A stretch of DNA of 64,000 bases from Selaginella moellendorffii (taxonomy: Eukaryota; Streptophyta; Lycopodiopsida; Selaginellales; Selaginellaceae): positions 172,125 through 236,124 of the forward strand of contig NW_003314376.1 in the NCBI RefSeq assembly GCF_000143415.4, in the 5' to 3' direction. A program made the position numbers and the translations under genes. This document shows, piece after piece, positions 56,459-64,000 of the stretch; positions within the stretch are counted from its first letter, which is position 1, and every line of letters starts with the position of its first letter. The notes below the pieces were generated by a model. The model was not told the origin of the DNA. It made no database searches and worked only from the letters and a program-made list of their open reading frames with translations.

Positions 56459-57437
56459 GCGAGGAATTGCGTTCTTCTTCCAGCCACTGTCAATGTGGAT
56501 GCAGAGAAGGGGGAGGAGCTCAGGTTGGACTTTCGGGATGGAAGGCGAGGATCTGAGGCTGTACAACACAGATGGTGGGAGAAAAGAATGCATGGGGATC
56601 CTCATCCAAGTGACAGACACTCCATGCAGTTCCATGCAAGAATATGGACTAGCACTTGTGGTAGAGACAACGTCCGCCTTCAAGATCCACCTTGCACATC
56701 CTAGTGGCTTCCCGGAGGGGGGCAGCAGCTATGAGGAATTCCTAGAGGGAGCTAGGGAGAGGTTGTCCAGGAGGCTCACAATTTCAAAGACGCTGCGGGT
56801 CTATGAAGATCACATGGAATCCACGGACCTCACCTACGGCGATGTTCAAAAACTATATTCCAATATTGAGCCATTGAGAGTGCCTCTAGTTCACGAAGCG
56901 AAGGAAAAGGGGGTCGATCTGGAAACTACCCCGAAGCAGAAAAGGGTGGTCAAGCTCAAGCCGACGTCCGATTCTCCTGCTCCAAAAAAGAAGCTACTCG
57001 GTGATGCCATTGCCTCGGGTTCGAACACTACACGCACCAAAAAGAAGAGCCGCAAAGAGCAGAAAGAGCAAGAAGAGGCAGCAAAAATCGTTGCAGATAA
57101 TAGTACTTGTTACTATTCCAACAAAGTATATACAATCGACGTGAGCCGTATCAACATCCAAAGCAAATACAACCACAGGCTAGTATCTGATGAGTGGGTG
57201 GAGAAACTGAAGCAGAAGATGCTGGGAAGTCCAGTAACACCCGACATCGCAGACGTGATCCCCTACTACCAAACAATGAAGGGCGAGACGAGGTTTCCAG
57301 ACTTGACCACTGAACATGAGCGTGGACGTATTAGAGAAGAGATGGCATTACTATTGGGTTTAAATCCTGATAGTGTGGAGAGTGATGAAATTCCAAGATT
57401 ATTGTATAGGCGTTGGAGGCAAAAAATAACAGTCTGA
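56459..57437 (+). CDS. Transposon cargo gene, main exon (copy 2)
   Basis: After an acceptor (TTTCTGAACAG) the exon runs to TGA at 57435-57437. Order: WTFGMEGEDLRLYNTDGG, PCSSMQEYGLALVVE, a central helical-looking region, a Lys-rich linker (KKKSRKEQKEQEEAAK), then YTIDVSRINIQSKYNHRL, SDEWVEKLKQKM and a C-terminal LLYRRWRQKITV. The IDVSRI...YNHR...W.EKLKQKM spacing faintly recalls ParB-like domains; low confidence. A 2-bp loss near 56520, relative to copy 1, shifts the frame before WTFGMEG, so the N-terminus is damaged here while the C-terminus is intact. Upstream, donors CAACT/gtaagt (56117) and AAATG/gtaagt (56220) suggest earlier exons from about 55830. Confidence 0.5.
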
Positions 57438-57855
57438 GATGGCATGTATTTATTTAAAAATGTAACTTATTATGGCATGGGGTTCCATGCCATTGTATTA
57501 ATATTAAAAGACAATTCTTTGAGAGGATTTGCATTATACTAGAAGTGTTACAGCATGTTATTGGAAGTCTACGAAGTTGTTTTATTAATAAAGGGAAAGT
57601 AAAGATTGAATGGGGACTTGGGCTCCACCTAGACTCGGAGCAACTGAGCCAATATTAAAAGGATGGAAAGAAATTGGACGACGATGACAAGGAGAAGAGA
57701 GAGGTGAAGCAGTGGTAGGAGGAGGAGAAGTGATTGAGTAGACATTTCCTTGTTTAAAATAAAATGGCATGTGCCTCAATGCAGTTGAATTTTGTTATAT
57801 TTATATACTATATAAAGGTTTGGAAACCTTATTTTACAAGTGGGATAATGACAAT

Positions 57856-57877
57856 TCCCACTTTAACGAAATAGAGC
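57856..57877 (-). repeat. Right terminal inverted repeat
   Basis: Complement of the left 22 bp. Just inside, CTTGTAAAATAAGG-side sequence and a GTGGGA...TCCCAC inverted pair (57835-57861) make a small hairpin. Confidence 0.9.
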
Positions 57878-59016
57878 TTCATCGCTCAATCACGAAATGC
57901 TCTCCACAGTATAGGTATGATATTTCAAAAAGAGAAATGGATATCTTTCCAATCCTAATGTCCTACTTGCAGTGACACGCCACTTTGGATACTTTGAATA
58001 ACGAAACTCTTTTTTTCCTCGTTTTTCAACTTAGAACTCATTGAATGTGATCATGGAGACACAAGCCATCAGCGTACACAAACTACTTCCCTACAGGAAA
58101 CTGGAGAAAAGAAACACGAGATAAATATCTATCCATTGCTGTTTTGATAGTCTCACGGTGCCCAACCGAAAGCATGAGACTGATAGATGCAAAAATGCAA
58201 GTTGGATTATCTTTGTCATGTAGATGGCATCCTTGTTGTCTTCACGCTCCTGCCTACCAGTCTTCTTTTTCTCGGCCGGTGGAGGTCTCTTATTATGGTT
58301 GCCTCTATTGCAGACACAACATATCAAAGTAGTTTCATAATGTCAGAGGCAAAAGCAAAAGAATTAACCCATCTGGGTACTGGAATAAAAGCCAGTTTGC
58401 CACAGACGGTAGAGCAGCAATCCAGTGACCCAACAGTGGAGGGAACTAGCACCATCCGGTTTTACTTCTTCATCGTGGATCCCTAGCTCCTCAAGTGGTC
58501 AACCATAGTCAACACCAGTAAAATCAGTCAAAACGCTTGGAATGATTGAAAATAGTTGGAGATGCCGGGTATCGATCCCGGTGCCTCTCGCATGCTAAGC
58601 AAGCGCTCTACCATCTGAGCTAAATCCCCTTAGAATAGAAACAAAAATGCAAAGCTTTTCTCTTCACCAGTCTAGTACTCATCTTTGGAGATTCCGGCGT
58701 CTTTTGTCACATTTCAAGAGTTTTTTGATTGATTCTATGGAGGAAAATACTCAAGGTCATGAGATCTCATCTTGGCAACGTCTTATTAAGTGCTCCAGGT
58801 TTAAGGCCGAGGGATTTGTGGAGCATACCCCTGAGAATCAAAAGAGATGCGTGTGGAATCCACAGGATGGGTTGCTTGATGCGTACTACAGGGCACTCCT
58901 TGCAAAGCTGGCAACCATGAAGAATGTTACTAATGCTTATAATAATAATACATATAGTAATAGTACAAACAAGAGGAGGAACAAGGCTAGTGAATTATTT
59001 TGCTTTGCAGTGTTAT
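57878..59016 (-). repeat. Module B, copy 4 (outer half)
   Basis: Resumes at TTCATCGCTCAATCACG, equivalent to 5970 in B1, and continues to ORC6. The inner half (PPR, TM tail) is replaced by the transposon and gypsy sequences. Holds the conserved segment (58091-58327), tRNA-Ala and the small ORF. Confidence 0.88.
58557..58629 (-). tRNA. tRNA-Ala(AGC), B4 copy
   Basis: 73 nt; D-loop GATGGTAGAGC intact, anticodon AGC, T-stem CCGGG/CCCGG paired, TTTT terminator downstream. Defects: T in place of G7 makes a T-C mismatch at the base of the acceptor stem (GGGGATT), and one T-G wobble in the anticodon stem. With B2 the best candidate for activity. Confidence 0.85.
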
Positions 59017-59042
59017 TCAAGATGGGTAGAAGCAATTGGTAA
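58647..59042 (+). CDS. Hypothetical small protein, module B (B4)
   Basis: 131 codons, or 101 from ATG 58737; nearly the same protein as 35025-35420. Its end overlaps, on the opposite strand, the 3' extension of the ORC6 reading frame (stop at 59017-59019). No domain recognised; coding status unproven. Confidence 0.3.
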   Translation: MQSFSLHQSSTHLWRFRRLLSHFKSFLIDSMEENTQGHEISSWQRLIKCSRFKAEGFVEHTPENQKRCVWNPQDGLLDAYYRALLAKLATMKNVTNAYNNNTYSNSTNKRRNKASELFCFAVLFKMGRSNW

Positions 59043-60540
59043 AACCAAGACAATATAAATCAATTGGTATGATCTTTAGTACCAAATAAATACTAATATT
59101 ATTTGGTATTTTAATTTGCTTATTTAGAAGATTTTTAAAAATGAGTAACTTTACTTTTGCCTTTTTTACAAAATATCGAAAGCACATTCTTTCGAAGTTT
59201 AAGCGCGTTTGCTTTCGGTCTCTGACAGCCCCTGAACAAACGAACGGAGAAATCGGGCACGCTTGATCAATCCAAAGAAACTAATCACTAAAAGCTTACC
59301 AGGTGATGGATTTTGTTTCGAGGATGACAAAACGGCCTCTTTCCATTCCTCGTATTCTAGGCATGTTGTCCTGCCTGGATCCTGCATGCAAACCAAACTA
59401 AAGTCTTTAGAACCTGGAAGTTGCAACAAGCAGATCGACGCCTTCCTACTGACCTCGAGATTCGTGGCATCCGACAGAGCTGCAGAAGAAATGCTCGCAC
59501 TGTGAGATCAGGCCTTGCAGAAAAAATATCGAGTTCTTTGCATACCTCTCTTGCATCCTCTAGTTCTTGATTCGGATTTCTCTTTCTCAACACCGACCAA
59601 ATCGAAGCAGATATCTGTCATAGACGCGGCAACCTGTAGAAAAATAAAATCTAGAATCGGCAATACAATTGCTCGCTGGAGCTTACGTTGGAAAACTCAG
59701 GGTCCGACGTGCTAGACACCTCCATCAATTTAGCTTTGTCAACTTTAAGCTGTTGAAACATACAATAAAAAGACAGTAAAACCGTGAAAAAAAGCATTGG
59801 AAACTGCTTGCCTTTTGCTTTCTCGCGCATAAATAAAACGCAACGCTGGTGAATACAGGGCGATCGAAATCAGCGCTTCGACGTCGTGCTTCTGGAAAAG
59901 TGGCCAAAAATCGCTCTTTGTATCTGGAGCAAAACGTAGAGAGAGCCCGTAAAGAAATAAACTAAAAGGAAAGAGGAAGCTCTTACGCTGCCAAGACTCT
60001 CTGGACAGCTTGTATGAGTCTCACGCATCCAAATTGCACAGCGAGCTCGCGCACATTCAAGCTTGTCCTGAAGAAAAAAATGTTATTCCCACATTTTTTT
60101 TCCATCTCTTTTCTTCCTGGCTTTGAAGAAATACCTGATACCAAGAGCATTCTGGACTGTGGTGAGTGATCTATTGTAAGCCTTATCAGAAAGGCCACTC
60201 AGCTTGATTCCCTTTTGCCGATCAAATGGAACTTGCATCCTGTCCGAGAAGAAAAGAAAGAAATAAACTCCACCCGCAAAGAAATGCAGATCTGGATACT
60301 TACATCGAGCACGCGATCTCGAAACAGAGCACGGATCGGCAGACATCGCCCTGGAATAACACACAAGAGCATTGGATACCCTCAAGTCACAGGCGGAAAG
60401 AAAGAAGCAAGCACACTCACAATGCCAAATGCCGCCGCATCAAATTCCATCCGGCAGAGGTGCAGCAGCTCCTCCGCCTTGCGCAGCACTTCGCGATCGG
60501 CCGCCATTCCCAGCCGCCGCTCCAGCGCCTTCATCTCCAT
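59017..60540 (-). CDS. ORC6: Origin recognition complex subunit 6, open copy with C-terminal extension
   Basis: Ten exons on the minus strand: 60421-60540, 60304-60350, 60135-60239, 59987-60067, 59812-59923, 59687-59749, 59546-59633, 59454-59479, 59300-59381, 59017-59231. Joined, they stay in frame for 312 codons. The first 257 match plant ORC6: FDRQKGIKLSGLSDKAYNRS, VRELAVQFGCVRLIQ, FDRPVFTSVAFYLCARKQK, LKVDKAKLMEV, MTDICFDLVGV, a YEEWKEAV motif and the C-terminal LNF motif. Introns are 53-72 bp; intron 5 is GC-AG (AAAG/gcaagc). The stop that follows LNFERM in the other copy (TGA) is TGC here, adding 55 residues from former 3' sequence. ORC6 acts in the nucleus in origin licensing. Upstream is the orphan exon (60811), downstream a tRNA-Ala. 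Confidence 0.85.
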
Positions 60541-60810
60541 GGCGCGCGAAGAACCTCGCGTTTGGAAATAGGCGGGAAGATAACGAGTTAACCTAAACCG
60601 CGAGGGTTAGAGATAAACGAACATTAATGGTTTACTTTACGTCAACTATAGTCAACCTTGGCGTTGTAGCCACAATTTTATTTGGAACGATGGATGGATC
60701 ATACAAAACTTTTTAAGATTGTAGAAAGCTGCAGGGAATACAAGGACGACGAGAGTCCTTCATTTCTCGCAGTGAAGAACACAATCAAAAAAAGGAGATG
60801 GCCGAGTAGA
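60541..60810. other. Putative ORC6 upstream region
   Basis: About 270 bp between the ORC6 ATG and the orphan exon's stop, similar to 36893-37141 but with a 16-bp insertion (GGTTTACTTTACGTCA). Includes GGCGGGAA (minus TTCCCGCC) at 60571-60578, identical to an E2F-type site, which would fit a replication-licensing gene. The site is read from sequence; its use is inferred. Confidence 0.4.
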
Positions 60811-60891
60811 TCATATCTTGTTGAATGCAACGATGTCACAGCTTAGGATGTACTCCGCCACTGGGCCCTCATCAATCAAAAAGTATGTCAC
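60811..60891 (-). pseudogene. Orphan last exon of an unidentified gene (copy 2)
   Basis: Same peptide as at 37142-37221 (EGPVAEYILSC, DIVAFNKI, TGA). Upstream an in-frame stop follows at once, inside LTR-element sequence. Four synonymous differences from copy 1. Confidence 0.5.
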
Positions 60892-62232
60892 TTAAGGCTA
60901 TTACTATTGTTTCATTTGATCTAACTTTTGGTGTTGTGGGGTGTGATAATATTGGTATTGTGCCCATCCTTGATGTGTTGTTTGTTGGTCTCTAGCTTTT
61001 GTGGGATGTGATTATATGGTTTATCCTATTCTTAATGTTCTACCAATCTCCTATTGACGTGGAGTGTGATCGTGATATTGATTGGTGAGCTATGGATGAT
61101 GCAGTTTAATTCTTGGAGAATGTTTGAGGATCAAGTTTGTGGAAAGACAATTAATCTGGATATTGAGTGTATCCATGAAGTTGAGAATCTTGCTTTTATT
61201 TCATTGGTAGAGTATTTGATTAGTTCTGGTATTGAGTATTTCCCTGTTCCAAGGGTTAAGTCACTTTAGCCAGAGTTTTGGGTTGAATGCATGTCCCCAC
61301 TTGTGAGTGCTACTGAGAGCCTTTGCTTTACTATTACTTATGAGGAAATTATATATTCCCTTGAGAATGTGAATGTTGTTATTGATTTTCCCATATCAAG
61401 TGTTAAGTTGTGTGTTCAAAAGGTTAAGTGGTGTGAATCTTTTGCTTATATTGTGGCTGAAATATTTAACGAAAGGAAATCCCCTATTGACCAAGCTTTA
61501 AGCATATATTCTTTTAATTTTCCATTTTTGCATTGCCAGTTGTTGCAAATTCCTCTTCCAATGCTTTTCTATCTACTTTTTCTTCTTCCAAAATTGTTTT
61601 ACCTCAATTTTTCTCGTTAACTTTTTTTTGCCTTGACACTTCAAACTTTTTTTTCTTTAGAGGAGGGGGTAGAGGAGACGGATGGAAGTCCGGCCCCGAT
61701 GATGGAGTGAGGATGAGCGAATACGATAGTGGAGCAAGGGCGAATGATATAGATTGTGGAGTGAGGACGAGCATAGCGAGTTTGAACGAAACATCCAGCC
61801 CCAATATAATGAGGCCGAATAGATACGATAGTGGAGTGAGGCTGGACATAGATGGCAGAGTGAAGACGAGCACAGTAAGTCCAAAAGGAGCTACTGTTTC
61901 AAATTTTTTTTTCTTCGAGGAGGGGAGAAGGAGAATGTGAAAGACGAATGGAGTGAGTTTAACCTCTCCAATGCAAAGTTATGGTTGTGTGGTTGGTTTG
62001 AGCATTTAGGAGTTGCATAAAGAGTTGCAACTGGTTCATCAAAGTTCTATACTAGGCTAATGATTATGCCATAGCTTTAGATTTTATTTCAGTCATGGTT
62101 ATTAGCAATTTTTATTGGTGGTTTTGTGGGAGTTTTAGATTCTTGTAGTAATTTATAATTGCCCAACAGAAGCTCCAGATGTTCCACTTGACTTATTATT
62201 ATCACCTTTTCATCTTCCAAAAGGGAGGATGG
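60892..62232 (+). mobile_element. Interior of family-2 LTR element (copy 2)
   Basis: Matches 37223-38851 with about 300 bp missing in the middle (after 61140). The ORF with LDIECIHEVENLAFI recurs here in two pieces (61141-61269, 61291-61620). Ends in the polypurine tract CCAAAAGGGAGGATGG. Confidence 0.6.
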
Positions 62233-62415
62233 TGTAAAGTTTGTAAATACATATATGTATATATATGTATTACCCTAGCTAGGTAATGCACTAATTATAG
62301 TAGTATAACATATCGACTGTCCATTTAGGACTAAATATAATCTATCCATTCTTGTATATAAGTAGGGGCCTAAATTTTAATTAATATACTTCTTCCTTTA
62401 TTCTGAGTACTCACA
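62233..62415 (+). repeat. LTR of family-2 element (copy 2)
   Basis: 183 bp, TGTAAAG to ACTCACA, with TATATAAGTAGGGG. Followed by ATATATATTTTATATATT and the lead-in of module A4. Confidence 0.75.
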
Positions 62416-62911
62416 ATATATATTTTATATATTATATGGCTTTTGGGATGGATCCAAATCTTAAAATTTGGATTCACTGCAATATCTTAATATGGGCGGG
62501 TTTATGACATAGGAAAAGAACTAGATATTGGTATTATATTTGAATTTGATATATATTTATAAATAAACATTTACTTATAAATTACTCATAAAATAACAAA
62601 GGACATTTTTTAAAGTTACACTCAAATGGATTTTATAGTAATAAATGTATATTCAGTAATACTAAATATAGTGAATTTATTCTGTAAATTAGGTCAGAAG
62701 GTAAAACCTCTATTAAATAGGAAATATTGCCACTCAGATCTAAATATTATTTAAATTTTAATTTTTTAAAAATACCTGTTTAATAAAAATATTTCCACGA
62801 AAACATTAAGAAATTATTCTTTCGTGTACCAGAATATTTGAAAATATTTTTAATGACTCCTTTTGCTCTCTCTATTATCAGATCTGTATAGGACTACATT
62901 AAGTTGTACAT

Positions 62912-63166
62912 TCTTGAGGTCAGTAGGAAGGCATTGATTTGCTTGTTACAACTTACAAGTTCCAAAGGCATTAGTTTGGTTTTGGTACAAGATCCAGGCA
63001 GGACAACATGCTTGGAATACAAGGAATGGAGAGAGGCCACCTTGAAACAAAATCCATCACCTAGTAAGCTTTTAATAATTAGTTTCTTTGGATTGATCAA
63101 GCATGCCCAATATCTCTATTTGTTTGTTCAGAAAAGCAAATGCACTTAAATTTTGAAAGAATGTGA
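62912..63166 (+). pseudogene. ORC6 C-terminal exon remnant (A4)
   Basis: As at 350-604. Confidence 0.7.
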
Positions 63167-63645
63167 AGGTGACGTTTCCAATTTTGAACTTTTGTAAGAA
63201 AAACAAGTTACTCATTTTAAAAGACTTTTAGCTATACAAATATGTAGCTAAATATGTTTACTAGCAAACCAAAATACCAATTAATATTAGTGTTTAGACA
63301 ATTTGATTGGTACAGAAGACCATACCAGTTGATTTATATTGTGTTGGTTTTACCAATTGCTTTACTCCTCTTGCATAACACTGCAAAGCAAAACACTATC
63401 CCTCTTCCTCCTCCTCTTGTGATTACTATTACTATAATATGTATTATTATTATAAGCATTAGTAACATTCTTCATGGTTGCCTGCAGATGCAGCTTCTTG
63501 GCTATAGGAACTTGCTGGAGATGGTGGGATTTCCAAAGCTCATCTCTCAAAAGGCTCTTGAAATGCAACAAAAGCTGCCAGAATCTCCAAGGATGAGTAT
63601 TAGAATGGTGAAGAGAAAAGTTTAGCATTTTTGTTTCTTTGCTAA

Positions 63646-63677
63646 GGCGAGATAGCTCAGATGGTAGAGCGCTTGCC
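63646..63677 (+). pseudogene. Truncated tRNA-Ala 5' half (A4)
   Basis: As at 1084-1115. Confidence 0.75.
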
Positions 63678-64000
63678 ATCAAAATATGTTTGATTATTGG
63701 ATCGTTCCAGGCGTTTTGACCGATTTTACTGGTGTTGACCTTTGGGGAGCTATGGATGGATGTTGCACCGTGAGACTGTCAACAGAGCCATGCATAGATA
63801 TTTATCTTGTGTTTCTTTTTCCCACTTTTTTGCAAACGAGTAAAAAAGTTTCGTTCACTGCAAGTACATTAGGATTGAGCCTGGAAAGGAGTTGCCATCA
63901 AATTAAAGATGTCTTATCTTTTTGAAATATTGAGCACTTCGTGATTGTGAGATTAAATCGCTGTTCACATCTAGGTTTGGGCTCTTTGGCATGCTCAGTT

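Larger units (their letters stand above)
51624..57877 (+). mobile_element. TIR DNA transposon, complete copy (copy 2)
   Basis: 6254 bp bounded by 22-bp perfect terminal inverted repeats, GCTCTATTTCGTTAAAG... at 51624-51645 and its complement at 57856-57877. Contents: two minus-strand ORFs near the left end (one transposase-like), a minisatellite, duplicated segments with telomeric motifs, a plus-strand spliced cargo gene, and at least nine 22-bp palindromes. Flanks differ (gypsy integrase on the left, module B on the right) and show no target duplication. Superfamily not determined. Confidence 0.88.
62416..64000 (+). repeat. Module A, copy 4 (runs off the window)
   Basis: Shows the full lead-in missing from copies 1-3 (62416-62560, with GGATGGATCCAAAT), then ORC6 remnant 62912-63166, minus-strand ORF 63362-63682 and tRNA remnant 63646-63677. 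Offset from A1 is 62562. Confidence 0.9.

Noticed and set aside
63646-63677. Functional tRNA-Ala in module A
   Set aside because: Only the 5' half remains in A1, A2 and A4, and A3 lacks the anticodon-arm 3' side.

Overview
This is plant nuclear DNA, most likely from a lycophyte such as Selaginella. The evidence is a ten-exon gene for the plant form of ORC6 whose introns are all 53-72 bp, decayed pentatricopeptide-repeat (PPR) sequence, Ty3/gypsy and other LTR retrotransposons, TTTAGGG-type telomeric motifs, and stop codons in old retroelements that look like decay of methylated cytosines. The species is an inference. The clearest host genes are tRNA-Ala(AGC) copies and one apparently intact ORC6 gene.

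Layout. The window is a disrupted head-to-tail array. Each unit holds a rightward module A, an AT-rich centre and a leftward module B. A and B are diverged inverted copies of one locus (ORC6 end, tRNA-Ala, small ORFs, PPR remnant). In the fuller units B is preceded on the minus strand by ORC6 and by the last exon of another gene, followed by a short LTR-element remnant. A copies start near 1, 27888, 44116 and 62416. B copies are 4230-6921 plus 24060-24320, 32550-35567, 47310-48465 and 57878-59016. ORC6 lies at 35568-36892 (broken) and 59017-60540 (open).

Unit 1 (1-27887): A1, centre, B1. B1 is split by an LTR element (6922-24059, target duplication AGCAT). That element's left LTR is split by a second, minus-strand LTR element (8040-15269, target duplication GATAA). 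Its interior holds a truncated TIR DNA transposon (18343-23120). A deleted gypsy element (24321-27887) follows B1.

Unit 2 (27888-44115): A2, centre, B2, ORC6 pseudogene, orphan exon, LTR-element remnant, then the most complete gypsy element on the minus strand (39030-43988), ending in an assembly gap (43989-44115).

Unit 3 (44116-62415): A3 fused directly to B3, a deleted gypsy copy (48466-50732), a captured PPR scrap, a gypsy end on the minus strand, the full TIR transposon (51624-57877), B4, the ORC6 gene with a lost stop codon, the orphan exon again, and the LTR-element remnant. Unit 4 begins at 62416 and runs off the window.

The TIR transposon is the most unusual object. It carries a transposase-like fragment and a separate spliced gene of unknown role, and is studded with a 22-bp palindrome that I see nowhere else in the window. 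The gypsy family appears to be primed by tRNA-Ala, the tRNA encoded beside it. Most ORFs here are degenerate; the best candidates for working genes are ORC6 at 59017-60540 and some of the four tRNA-Ala copies.
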